Below are positions 25,095-35,084 of a DNA stretch of 64,000 nucleotides, in pieces. The DNA comes from Aurelia coerulea (Eukaryota; Cnidaria; Scyphozoa; Semaeostomeae; Ulmaridae). The notes under the pieces are model-generated. The model was not told the origin of the DNA, made no database searches, and was given only the letters and a program-made list of their open reading frames with translations. The first letter of the stretch is position 1; the number at the start of each line of letters is the position of its first letter. The stretch is taken from the NCBI GenBank assembly GCA_039566865.1, contig CM076948.1:17805001-17869000 (forward strand), written 5' to 3'. A program made the translations under genes and the position numbers.

Positions 25095-25715
25095 GTGAGT
25101 CAGAAAAAAGAATCCCCGTTTGAAAGGTCACGGCTTCCTGGATATCAAGACAATGATATCAGCAAATATATAGTTTAATGGTAGAAATTCTCAAATCTAC
25201 TATGAAATTTGCCTGACTGAAATCGGCCACTCCATTCTGAAATTATGAGGGATTTTCTCCAGAAAGCCTCTTCAAAAAACCTTCAAAACGTGCCCAAAAT
25301 CATGAACAGATTTCCCTAACATTTCTGCCTTACAATGGCCTTACAGCAATGACTTGTGAACGCTTTAGCACGTGCTATCCTCTTGGGAGGATTAACAAGT
25401 CCTGCCCCTGGTATCGATGACCTATTCAGGGGGATTCTATTCTCCCAAGAGGACAAAATACATGAATTTATGTGAGTGTCATCAGTTCTAGGAAGGAAAA
25501 TGTGCTCATTGTTTTCATTCGTTTTTGCAGGTTTTTTGAAGGGGCTCTCTGCAGAAAATCACCCATTTCCACGCGAAGGAATGGCCGATTAAGGCCGGGT
25601 AAATTACTGAACTTAATTGAACATATTGGCAATAAAACAAGACATTTTTCAATATTATTGCTTTGATATTCATGGAGCAGTGGCCTTCCAAGCGGAGATC
25701 CTTTTAGACTCAAGA
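25095..25715. mobile_element. Foldback/TIR element, ACCGGGTGAGTCA family
   Basis: The left end TACCGGGTGAGTCAGAAAAA carries the TIR seen at both ends of the satellite-bearing element. About 75 bp downstream of the end, TATCAAGACAATGATATC also occurs inverted at 61434-61500. The right part (TGATATTCATGGAGCAGTGG and AGACTCAAGAAAA) is the inverse of the left but lacks the last bases. Inner arms TTTTCTCCAGAAAGCC and GGGGCTCTCTGCAGAAAA also pair imperfectly. Confidence 0.6.
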
Positions 25716-26693
25716 AAATACAATATTCTGTGCCGTCCATAGCAGAAATAGACATGACGTCATCTGGTTGTGGCTATGAACGGCAACTTGCTTGCTTGCT
25801 TTGTTTTATGACAAAGGTCACATGCAACTTGCTTGGGGATATTTAGAGTGAGGCTGCTTTATTTTTGGCCGTGGGGATGCCGCTGCCTTGCGGGGCGCTG
25901 ATGGCTTGGTGTCGTCTGGGGGGTTGGTGGGTGGTGCTTGGATCTTGCAGTCGTGGGTTTCGGGTTCCACTTGCTTGGCTCTCTGGATGGGGCCTGGTTT
26001 TGCGGTGCTCTGTGGCTTAGTGGTGGAGGGTTCTATATGGTTGGGAGCTGCCTTGCACTACGTGGTTTTTTGCTGTACTCTAGTATAGTGTAGTGCCTTT
26101 TGGTGTAGCGTGGTGTGGTGTAGTTTGTGTTCTACTGCTAGTTGAATTTATTTTTAGATCTTTGTTTATATTCATTGTAAGAGTCATTCATAGTGGGGAA
26201 TTGGCTCAGATTATAGAATGGTAGTTTCTCTTAGTAGTTGATTTATAAAAAAGTAGGTACCTCAAATACCATCTAAATTTCTCCGGCTAGAAGTGACCCG
26301 TAGCTCATTCCTAGCCTGGTCTATAGGAAGCCCCCATATTTCTCGTTTTGCAGACTTACAAGCATTTTCAGGGTAAAAGTTCTTACCTTGCTTAGTTTAA
26401 AACATGACAAATTATATGATCTGGAATGAAAAGAACTTCACTGCAGAGGTTTTTTCCGTATTTTAACAAGACGGAGAAGATTCCTTTTCACATTACATTG
26501 CCCGAAATCGTAGCAAAATTTCTTTTGCGAAGTTCATGAAACTAGCTTTTTGACGACCATTCCAGCTCCATTACGGCTTCGGCTTTGAAAGTAATTCTCG
26601 ATTTTTGCGAGAACTGAAATTCAATCTAACTTCACACACATTACCTTATTTTTAGCTCATTGTTTGTGAACAAAAAATACGCTTTTTTCGTCA
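25716..26693. other. Upstream region of the host gene
   Basis: A G/T-rich patch (about 25860-26125) with GTAGTGTGGTGTAG-like repeats lies some 0.8 kb before the first coding exon. No TATA box or other promoter element could be singled out. A perfect 20-bp palindrome (CCTGACAATATATTGTCAGG) at 26750-26769 lies a little further on, 120 bp before the start codon. Confidence 0.4.
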
Positions 26694-26888
26694 ATGTCTA
26701 TCCACTTCCTTGTAGAAAAAGAATTTCGCTTCTGTTCTTGGGTTTTCCCCCTGACAATATATTGTCAGGTATTTGCGGTTAAAATTTCGACCCACATAAA
26801 ATTGCCACAAAATCATTTGCTATCAATTGACAATGATGTCAGGTTTAATTTAAAGCTGGCTGCGTTAGAGAAGGCAGCTTGCGACGAG

Positions 26889-26955
26889 ATGAGTTCAAAT
26901 TTTGAGAAAGTGTTTTTTATCGTGATATTTGCCTTATTGTCAAGAATCAGCCAAG
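26889..26955 (+). CDS. Exon 1: signal peptide
   Basis: Encodes 22 residues plus one base. The hydrophobic core VFFIVIFALL follows a short N-terminus ending in Lys, and a polar SRISQ precedes a likely signal-peptidase site, so the protein should enter the secretory pathway. The ATG at 26889 is preferred because it places the hydrophobic core at the proper distance. The frame stays open upstream to 26694, where an alternative ATG exists, but the added residues do not look like coding sequence. The exon ends CCAAG before GTACTG, a phase 1 donor, matching every downstream junction. Linking it to the CRD exon 10 kb away is inference. Confidence 0.6.
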
Positions 26956-27333
26956 GTACTGTACGTATTATTTTCATTACTGTATCATCACTTTCCTAGA
27001 CGTTGTATCGCACACTACTGACCTTTTCATAAAACAAAATGAGAATATGGCCCCATCCTGAAAATATTTTGCAATGATCAGATTTTATTTTGTTATTTAC
27101 ATTTTTTAAATGCAAATGCATTACCTCCATATGAAATATGGCAGCAAACACGAACAATAATTATTACCAAAAAAATAAAATGAAAATTTATTTAGATTAA
27201 GATTTAGATTTCTCAAAGTTTCTTCAGGTTTTCTTTTTTGTCCTTTTAAGAGGATCAGTGATGGTGTCACTCTTTGCGTTCGTGTAAACACTTGACAACG
27301 AAGTTCTCTGACATCATACCACTGAACCAAGTG

Positions 27334-27635
27334 CAGTGACGGATTTAGGGGAGGCAATTGCTTCCCCTTTCACGATGAAAACTTAGCTTGGCACCCCTTT
27401 TGGCGAGAAAAGCGCCCCTTCTCTTGACTCTAACGCAAAACGTTTTAACTGTTTCGATTTGAATATGGGGGAAACATATAAATCAAGGCGTTATTTTCTT
27501 ATTTAGTAGTATATCGAAAGATTTCCTTTAAAAAGCATCCAAAAACATTTTCACTCATTTTCCATTATATTTTGGCGCCTTCTTTGGAAGTTGTCCCTCC
27601 CCCCCCCCTTCAACTTCGGGCCGGATCCGCCCCTG
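27334..27635. mobile_element. hAT-like MITE (CAGTGACGGATTTAGGGG type)
   Basis: The left end CAGTGACGGATTTAGGGG and the inverse of the right end, CAGGGGCGGATCCGGCCC, match imperfectly. Ends of the form CAG(T/G)GGCGGATC(C/T)AGG recur in hAT-derived MITEs of many animals. The flanking 8-mers ACCAAGTG (27326-27333) and ACAAAGTG (27636-27643) differ at one base and fit an aged 8-bp target duplication. Confidence 0.7.
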
Positions 27636-27957
27636 ACAAAGTGTGCCATTCCAATAATAGCGTACAGGAAACAAATAAAAAACTGAAAAACAATGGATGT
27701 CGCTAACTAAGAAAGGTTGCAGGAGGTTTTGTCCTAGTACTGGAATTTCTTCATTCTTAGCGATCTGAGAGATGAGTTTTTATAAAAAGATTCTTATTTA
27801 GAGCGACGCTCATTTGTATAAGACACCTGTCTCTGCTATAGAGCTTCTTACTTCCCGGTCAAAGTTTCTTGTAGTGTTTCTGATCGAATTTCACAGTTGA
27901 TCCAAATTCACTGAGAATTGAATACGTTTCTCACTCAGCTTCAAATTGACCTAAAAA

Positions 27958-28389
27958 CCCGGGGGGGGGGGTACTCATATATTTTTCAGTACGGGGACGT
28001 GCCGCCGAACAGGGTATCATTTTCAGGATTCCTACTCCGGGACAGGGTATCACTTTTGTATGGTCGGCTCCATGACAGGGTCCATATTTTGTATAATTGA
28101 CTACGCATCGTCGTTGTAAGCCATTTGCATTCCGCAAATATGATTTAAATCGTTTGGATGGCAACATTTCCGCATTTTCTGATAGATTTCTATCAAATTT
28201 CTATCAAATTCCCAGGGCAGGCTACAATTTTGTATGAAGAAACCAAAGAATAGGGTATTGTTTTTAAAGTTTTACTCTGGGGACAGGGTATCATTTTCGG
28301 GAATTTTAATCCGGGACAGGGTGCCTTTTCAGATTTTCCAGCGGCACGTCCCCGTATTTTCGTAAATCAAGTACCCCCCCCCCCCCGGG
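27958..28389. mobile_element. hAT-like MITE, poly-G TIR family, copy 2
   Basis: 432 bp with ends CCCGGGGGGGGGGTACTC and AAGTACCCC...CCCGGG, and a perfect 8-bp duplication CCTAAAAA (27950-27957, 28390-28397). The interior repeats phrases of the ACAGGGTATCA type. A small minus-strand frame (27931-28167) is probably accidental. Confidence 0.85.
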
Positions 28390-28397
28390 CCTAAAAA

Positions 28398-29075
28398 GGT
28401 GCCACTGCAGTTTCTTGTAATTTAAATGACTTTACCATAAACAGACTACCTTTAATAGTCATATTTAGGGACTTGTAAAGATTTTTTCCTCAGCGCACGT
28501 ACCATAGAGATTGCCTTGAATTGTAGGTAAAAAGAGGTGGTACACAGGTTTTTGTCACAGAGATACTGGGGGCCGTTTGCACAGCCATCCTTGTCTATTC
28601 AAAATTTCTACTCCACATTTTTTCTGTTTTATTCAATTTTGTTTGACGTCACCTTTCCATATGACCGCAATTTATTTTAAATATGAGTTTTCTCTCCACA
28701 CTTTCCGCTGGTTATCCCAATCGCTCTGCCCGCAAACTTAAAATCCGACAACGGAACGATGGATATGTTGTTTTTACTTTAGTGTTAATATGTGAAGTTT
28801 CTGACTACTGCTAAAAATATTGGAACATGTCGGAGAAACTTAGGAGTTTATATTAGAAACATGTTTTAATGTTAATTCTTCATCAACGCAAGACCAGGGA
28901 AAACAGGGTCACTCCCATTCCCCGCAGGAGGTTCTCTTATAACAAATGGTATGGAATTCTCGCCTATTTTGGGGCTGCTATATTTGCACATTGGCGACTA
29001 TTAGGTAACTTTGGTAAATAATGTACGTTTACCAGAAATCTTGTACCTTTCTTCTCAGTTGTCGTGGTCCTGATA
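28398..29075. other. Intronic non-coding DNA
   Basis: No repeats or coding signals that I can identify between the hAT-like MITE and the next foldback. Confidence 0.4.
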
Positions 29076-30022
29076 GACGGGGAAATTAAGCTAACCATCT
29101 AAGCAAGTGCCTAACCATAGTTTTTAAGGTTTGTCTTGTTAGAATAGGCCATTAGGATTAATTTAAGATAATGTGCCATTTCTAAAAAGTTTTGAATGTC
29201 ACGTGATCGATGACGTCATATAAGGTCTTAATGCCCCTAAGTACTTCCATAACTTTTGATAGATGTGTTGTATCAGCTTGGGATTTGCATAGTTGAAAAG
29301 AGCGTCTGAAGAGCTTTCGAATGATGTGTAGCTTTTTGCATTTTAGGGAAATTCGAAAAATTGTCTATGACGTCATCAAGAACATGACGTCATAATTGAC
29401 TAATTTGAAAACCATTTCAGCTGAAGTTTTTTCCTTGGTTTATACTAAATCAGCCATGTAGATTCCGAATCTACAGTCAGAAAACACTAATAATTCATAG
29501 GAATGTAAATATTTGTCTTGTCATTTTCGGATTTTCCCTTTAGTGTTTGAACTGAGACAATATAACAGGAAAATGGTCAAGCTCGAATTGATATTTCTAT
29601 GAAATATAGGTGTTTTTTGACTGCAGATTCAGAATCTACGTGGTTCATTTAGTACAAATCAAGGAAAAAATTTCAGCTGAAATGGTTTTGAACATTAGTC
29701 AATTATGACGTCATGTCATTAATGACGTCATAGGACATTTTTTTAATTTCACTAAAATGCAAAAAACTATACATCATTCGAAAGCTCTTCAGATGCTCTT
29801 TTCAATGATGCAAATCCCAAGTTAATACAACACATCCACGAAAAGTTATCGAAGTATTTAGGGACATCAAGCTATGTTGTGACGTCATTGATCATGTGAT
29901 ATTCGAAACTTTTCAGAAATGGCACATTGTCTTAAATTAATCCTGATGGCATACTCTAACAAGACAAACCTTAAAAACTGTGGTTAGGCATTTGCTTAGA
30001 TGGTTAGCTTATTTTCCCCGTC
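29076..30022. mobile_element. 947-bp foldback element with 400-bp arms
   Basis: Almost the whole element is a palindrome. The left end GACGGGGAAATTAAGCTAAC is mirrored by GTTAGCTTATTTTCCCCGTC. Pairing continues through TCTAAGCAAGTGCCTAACC, AAGGTTTGTCTTGTTAGA, AATTTAAGATAATGTGCC and GATGACGTCA up to a loop near 29490-29610, where GATTCCGAATCTAC and GATTCAGAATCTAC still pair. There is no coding capacity. No clear target duplication was found. The transcript would form a very long hairpin. Confidence 0.8.
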
Positions 30023-30415
30023 AATGATATCGGACCTATTTTGAAGGTTTCTTGAAGGGGCTTTCTTGAGAAAATCCCTTATAGATACAGTTTCTCTCAA
30101 ATAATTTCAACATATATTTAAACATTTTTGCTATTGAATTATCTACTTGCTGATATTGTTGCCTTGATATCCAGGGAGCATTGGCCTGTTAAACAGGGGT
30201 TTTTTTTGCTATTCACTTGGTAGCAAATATGAACGGGAATCTAGCAGTTAGAGGTATCGATGGAGATCGCTTCCAGGATACAGGATATATGTTAGGAAAG
30301 AGAACAATGGAATGTTGGAGAAACTTTTGACACGAAGACCCCGGGTTCGATCCCAGGCAGGGGCACATTTTAATTCTCGAATTGTGGTAGCCCACTCATG
30401 ATAAATATATTTCAC

Positions 30416-30486
30416 CGTGTCAGCTGATGCCGAATGATTATATATACGTATGCATGGCTCTGATGAAGGCTTAATGCCGAAACACG
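30416..30486 (+). ncRNA. Type III hammerhead ribozyme, unit 1
   Basis: Stem III: CGTGT (30416-30420) pairs with ACACG (30482-30486). The cleavage nucleotide is C30421, giving the preferred GUC triplet. Stem I: AGC plus ATGC on the 5' side pair with GCAT plus GCT on the 3' side, with a small internal loop and a loop of about 22 nt. The core CTGATGA (30460-30466) is followed by one extra A, stem II GGC-TTAAT-GCC, then GAA (30479-30481). All universally conserved hammerhead core bases are present. The unpaired extra A before stem II is the one departure from consensus. Confidence 0.8.
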
Positions 30487-30574
30487 AAAAAACAGAAAAT
30501 GGCTTCTGTCGTGGTGTAAGACCTGGGAATCTGAATGACTTCAGATTTCTCCATCATTTCATTGCGCTTGAGTG

Positions 30575-30648
30575 GCGCAGTGGAATGTTGGAGAAACTTT
30601 TGACACGAAGACCCCGGGTTCGATCCCAGGCAGGGGCACATTTTAATT
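30575..30648 (+). promoter_or_regulatory. tRNA-like head with A and B boxes (first complete copy)
   Basis: A region of about 74 nt with an A-box-like TGGCGCAGTGG followed about 40 nt later by the B box GGTTCGATCCC, the internal RNA polymerase III promoter of tRNA genes. A T-arm (CCGGG/CCAGG, four of five pairs) and a weak acceptor stem (GCTTGAG with CAGGGGC) can be drawn, but the D and anticodon arms are poor. It is a tRNA-derived promoter, as in SINEs, not a functional tRNA gene. Copies recur at +273 and +546. Confidence 0.7.
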
Positions 30649-30688
30649 CTCGAATTGTGGTAGCCCACTCATGATAAATATATTTCAC

Positions 30689-30759
30689 CGTGTCAGCTGA
30701 TGCCGAATGATTATATATAAGTATGCATGGCTCTGATGAAGGCTTAATGCCGAAACACG
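30689..30759 (+). ncRNA. Type III hammerhead ribozyme, unit 2
   Basis: Same architecture as unit 1, displaced by 273 bp. Its only noticed change is in the stem I loop (TATATAAGTATG in place of TATATACGTATG), which leaves core, cleavage site and stems intact. Cleavage is expected after C30694. Confidence 0.8.
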
Positions 30760-30961
30760 AAAAAACAGAAAATGGCTTCTGTCGTGGTGTAAGACCTGGG
30801 AATCTGAATGACTTCAGATTTCTCCAACATTTCATTGCGCTTGAGTGGCGCAGTGGAATGTTGCAGAAACTTTTGACACGAAGACCCCGGGTTCGATCCC
30901 AGGCAGGGGCACATTTTAATTCTCGAATTGTGGTAGCCCACTCATGATAAATATATTTCAC

Positions 30962-31032
30962 CGTGTCAGCTGATGCCGAATGATTATATATACGTATGCA
31001 TGGCTCTGATGAAGGCTTAATGCCGAAACACG
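30962..31032 (+). ncRNA. Type III hammerhead ribozyme, unit 3
   Basis: Third complete copy, with intact GUC cleavage site (C30967), CUGAUGA and GAA core and all three stems. A fourth copy begins at 31235 but is cut off inside stem I at the array end. Cleavage at successive units would release 273-nt RNAs. Confidence 0.8.
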
Positions 31033-31589
31033 AAAAAACAGAAAATGGCTTCTGTCGTGGTGTAAGACTTGGGAATCTGAATGACTTCAGATTTCTCCAA
31101 CATTTCATTGCGCTTGAGTGGCGCAGTGGAATGTTGCAGAAACTTTTGACACGAAGACCCCGGGTTCGATCCCAGGCAGGGGCACATTTTAATTCTCGAA
31201 TTGTGGTAGCCCACTCATGATAAATATATTTCACCGTGTCAGCTGATGCCGAATGATTATATGTTAGGAAAGAGGATAGAGATTCTTGGAACTGATGATG
31301 AGAGATGAGAACCTATGCCTTGGTTGGATGTTGTGCCGGTTGTGCCCCCCCCCCCCACCCCAGATAACTTGCTATTCTGTCCCAGAGCATTTATAGAAAA
31401 AATTATACCATATGTGCCGGACAATTTAATGTGAGAAGAAACCCTGCCCTGAAAGATAATCATGAAACATACGAATGTAACAACTTTGACAAATTACTCC
31501 AAAATGTGTTATGTGTTATTCTGATTTTCTTCGTTGCTGTTGCTCTTTTAAACAGTAGTCCCAAGTGATGGAATATATGATGGAATATA

Positions 31590-32379
31590 CCGGTTGTCCC
31601 AAAAAAAAGTACAGGCGTTTGAACAATTCCTGTGAAGGAGTCATGTATCAAAAAGAAATTATTTTCAGTTCATGGTATAGATGACATCTCAACTTAGATT
31701 TTGCAACCTTACATGTCCAAAAGGTTTCGTATTTGCAGAGTAATTCATTTAAACAGCCTAAGACATATGTTATTTAATCATGCAGCTACTATGTGTTATT
31801 ATAAAGAGCTTCTGTGTCAGCTAAACACATCATTTTTGAAAGTTTGTTGAGCTAAGAAAGTGCAACTTACTGTTCACTATTCTAACGCCCTGGGTCTACA
31901 GCCCAATATGACTGAACAATCACAACTGCAACGAAACTTGGATGAGAAAGATCCTTTAGTTCTAGAAGACTCTACTCGACACCGTTCAAGTTCCTTCATT
32001 TCTAGAAACTTGCGCTGTATACTGTTTGAGTGCAAATGCACCTTTTCTTTTAATATTTTCTCTAAGTTATACAATAGTTCATTGATCAAGAGATTTGTAA
32101 GAATACAAATTTCAATGGTTGAACTGACTCAAAATTTTCTTCAAATTACGCATGGATAGTAGTAGCATAATTCAACAACCATCTGTTTTAGGCTGCCTCA
32201 GAAACTTTGCCTCTTCAGGTGAATTACTCTGGGAATGCAAATCCTATTTGATCATGCGAGGTTGCAAAATCTAAGTTGAGATCTTACTCATCTATACAGT
32301 AAACTGAAAAGGAAATTTTGAATACAATGCTCCTGCACAGGAACTGTTCAAACGCCTAAACTTTTTTTGGGACACCCTG
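31590..32379. mobile_element. Non-autonomous mariner-like element with TA duplication
   Basis: 790 bp. The left end CCGGTTGTCCCAAAAAAAAG and the inverse of the right end, CAGGGTGTCCCAAAAAAAGT, match, and TA flanks both sides (31588-31589, 32380-32381). Subterminal inverted pairing continues through AACTTAGATTTTGCAACCTT and AAGGTTGCAAAATCTAAGTT. TIRs of the CAGGGTGTCCCAAAA type with a TA target are characteristic of Tc1/mariner. A 99-codon frame inside (31860-32159) has no transposase motif, so the element depends on others. Confidence 0.8.
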
Positions 32380-32440
32380 TATATAATTGATAGATACTCC
32401 TTTCAAAAAAAGTAATAGGCTTCTTGTGTCGAAATTTTCA

Positions 32441-32602
32441 TACAGTAAAAAGCCGCATATAAGAACTTAGTGAATTAAGAACCTACAGGTTGAAATTGTC
32501 ATATTTTCAATTGTTTTATAAGAACCAATCCACTGTATTCATTGTTTAAGAACCAGGCTGACTTGCAAAATTGTAGGTTCTTATGTGCGGGTTTTTACTG
32601 TA
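32441..32602. mobile_element. MITE with TIR TACAGTAAAAA(G/C)CCGCA
   Basis: 162 bp. The left end TACAGTAAAAAGCCGCATAT and the inverse of the right end, TACAGTAAAAACCCGCACAT, match, and ATAAGAAC-type repeats lie inside each arm. A related end (GAGTTCTTACTGTAG) lies near 33535. Confidence 0.7.
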
Positions 32603-33099
32603 GGAAAATAAATGACACCCTGAGAACATGCTGATAATTTAAATCACCATAAGACAACTGCTAGTTACATTCAAAGAATATTTGACAGTATTTACATTCT
32701 ATAAGGAATGACCACGTTTCCTCGTTTGGAAACATATTTGCTCTCCAGCATGTTCCATTAAATAGAGAGACCATTTACAGTCTGTTCGCTCCACTGATCG
32801 ATAAATTTGGAAAATTGATTCACAACAACGCCGATCATTCCCTCCTGTTGATTGACAATGAGTTTCTTACAGGGGCGTCGCCAGCCCAAAAGATGTGGGG
32901 TGGAAAAATAGGAAGGGGTCTGTACCCCCAGATAAAATATCTCTAACCACGCCCTTCAGACTCTCGGAAATGTGGGAAACGCCCTTTTTGTTATTTTGAT
33001 CTCTTTCGATATGTTTGGAATAGCAACCACCTCAAGCAGCATTTTTCGTAACAGTGGGCATTTTTGCACAACGAAAATCGAAGCAGAAAAGATATCATG

Positions 33100-33230
33100 T
33101 ACAGTAAAGTCCCGTCTTTGGTCTTTAATTCAGAAACCCATTTTTTTACATCAGCCTCCCATTGTTCTAGCAAAATTCCAGGGTCTGAGTTTCTTGTAAT
33201 GTAGTTTCTTAAACGCAGGACTTTACTGTA
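33100..33230. mobile_element. MITE with TIR TACAGTAAAGTCC
   Basis: 131 bp. TACAGTAAAGTCCCG at the left is mirrored by CAGGACTTTACTGTA at the right. Its ends resemble those at 32441-32602, so the two probably belong to related families. Confidence 0.65.
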
Positions 33231-34109
33231 TCAATTTACGAGGTAATAAAAGGTATGATTTGAAGCTGAAATTTAAGGCTTTTTCTGAAATTTTCAAGAG
33301 CGGAATTCAGAATTCAATTGGAAAGCCAGTTATCGCAAAGTTCCAAGTCAATAGAAATCCCCCCCCCCCAAGTTTTTCTAACGGATTTCGAGAAATTAGA
33401 GAAATTAGATAGATAATTAGAGAATTTATGTATGTGGTATATAAAAATGGGGTGGACATGTCCAACCCAGTCCACCCCGTTGTGACGTCATTAGTTTTTT
33501 ATATGCGATATGATAAAAAATGAGTTTCTTATATGCGAGTTCTTACTGTAGCAGCATCTTTTTGCACGCTAAATGTATTAGATTCTGAATTGAGCATTGT
33601 TAATGAGTTTGAGAAAAACAACAAATGACTGTAGAAGGCATTCCGGAGTGAAAATCTTCCCGCAGTGCAAAACGTTCCGGAGAGAAAGACAATCAGAAAT
33701 GAAGTTGGCGCTCAGTGTAACATGACTTCAAAAGGAAACCAGCTGTTAATCGAGATTTCCAACAGCACTCGCGATTTTTGACACACTAAAACAATCAAAT
33801 ATTTTCACTCCTGTTTGAGTTCGAACTGACTGGAGTTTCACTCCGAGGCTCCATATAAGGGTCATCAAACAACACTTTTAGTTTATTGCAGTTGGCGTAC
33901 TGTATTGGGGTAGCCATATCATATCATAGCCAAGCGGACAAGTGTGGTTTAAAATTAATTTGCATTGATTTGTAATTTGTATTCTTTTCTATCAGAGAGC
34001 ATTGCAAGGGTTTTGAAGAACGTTAAACATTCGAAACTTGAATTTGACCATTCTGTTATCGTCGGAAAACTTTTCCTGTTTCCTCGAAACGAATTGCCAA
34101 ATGCCAACA
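33231..34109. other. Intronic non-coding DNA
   Basis: No confident feature. A polyadenylation-independent poly-C/A patch lies near 33360. A potential exon-like reading frame at about 33999-34108 is listed among the rejected items. Confidence 0.4.
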
Positions 34110-34288
34110 TACCTTTTAGCTATTCTACAAAAGAGCCTGAATCGAGCGTTATTTTCATAATTTCTATACGCGAAGCTCGATCGAGTAGCGTTGGAGCTTC
34201 TATCACCATGTGCACATTCAAAAATTATATGACATGCAACGAAACATCGTTCGATTCTGATTCCTTTCAGAATGGCTAAAGGGTCTAT
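34110..34288. mobile_element. TAGACC-family MITE, diverged copy
   Basis: The left end ACCTTTTAGCTATTCTACAA and right end GGCTAAAGGGTCTAT match the ends of the copies at 42645-42820 and 49663-49909. The interior shares CGAGCGTTATTTT and the TTGGAGCTTC segment with them. Confidence 0.65.
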
Positions 34289-34429
34289 TTGGAAATTATC
34301 CTCAAATATTTTTTACTTTCATTGTCCTCAATAGTTTGCTGCTTGTCAACAAGAACCAAGAGCCCTTGTGGTGCACTGAGTTTGGATTCTCCCGGGTAAG
34401 TAATCTTTAACCAAAGGCAGCCGCTTTCA

Positions 34430-35084
34430 ACAGCTTGATAAACAAGTAGGGGAGACCGGGGACAATTGTAACATGTATAACACGGGGCAATTGTAGCACG
34501 GGGCAATCGTAACACTGACTCTGCCTCTCCTGCGGCAAGTGTAAAACGCAGGTTTGCAGGTTGGTAAAACGCAGGCTTGCAGGTTGGTAAAACGCAGGTT
34601 TCAGGCCACAGAGCAACAGCTAGAGGCAAGGGGCCTGCTATTAGTGAAAAATCATTTAAATCGGTTTTCTAGAACAACACACGATACTGAGCCCATGTAG
34701 ATGCCCTCTGCAATAAATAGGGCCCCTACAGATTATCCAAACGGAAAAACAATCATGCTCAACAAGAAAATTATTATATAAGAAATGGGTACAAAATTAA
34801 CAGTAGTGCTGCAAAAACCTAGAGTCGGGTTTCTTAAAGGCAAATATCAGAAAGAAGGAGACTTGGAAAAGAATGAAACAGATCAACGATCACTCGGTAT
34901 TTGACAGAAATGGAGGACGTAACCAATGTTTGAGATCATATCCTTGTTCATGAATTATTTTCTTGGTCATTGGTTGGACTAACAAAGCACGTCCATTTTT
35001 ATTCATTCCATTTTCTGCATTAGGCTATTAGGCAAGAATGATTTATTTTCATTCAGTTTTGAAGTGACTGAAAATATATTATTT
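34430..35084. repeat. Short tandem repeats, then non-coding DNA
   Basis: Between 34470 and 34605 the motif CACGGGGCAAT(T/C)GTA and then TTGCAGGTTGGTAAAACGCAG recur two to three times each. The remainder is AT-rich without recognisable genes. Confidence 0.6.

Larger units (their letters stand above)
30303..31257 (+). mobile_element. Retrozyme/SINE-like multimer of a 273-bp unit
   Basis: About 3.5 head-to-tail copies of a 273-bp unit; equivalent positions at 30450, 30723 and 30996 give the period. Copies differ by only a few substitutions. Each unit contains a tRNA-like head with A and B boxes and a complete hammerhead ribozyme. The first copy is cut inside the A box and the last stops within hammerhead stem I. 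The array is flanked by the same 14-17 bp sequence (TATATGTTAGGAAAGAG at 30286-30302 and 31258-31274), so it inserted as a multimer. Several bases next to the right copy may belong to the element. The long minus-strand frame here (30554-31234) only reflects the period, which is divisible by three. Confidence 0.85.

Noticed and set aside
30575..30648. Functional tRNA gene
   Set aside because: A and B boxes and part of the T-arm are good, but the acceptor stem has mismatches and no convincing D or anticodon arm can be drawn.
30554..31234. 226-codon minus-strand reading frame with three repeats
   Set aside because: The frame exists only because the 273-bp tandem unit is divisible by three and happens to lack stops. 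Its 'protein' is the antisense of the hammerhead/tRNA-like unit.
31860..32159. 99-codon frame inside the mariner-like element
   Set aside because: No D,D-D catalytic spacing and no helix-turn-helix region; length far below a mariner transposase (about 340 residues).
33999..34108. Possible extra host exon (reading about ESIARVLKNVKHSKLEFDH and NELPNANIP)
   Set aside because: An acceptor (TTTTCTATCAG) and phase 1 start fit the gene, but there is no donor before a MITE begins at 34110, and no similarity to the CRD or stalk. Left out of the gene model.
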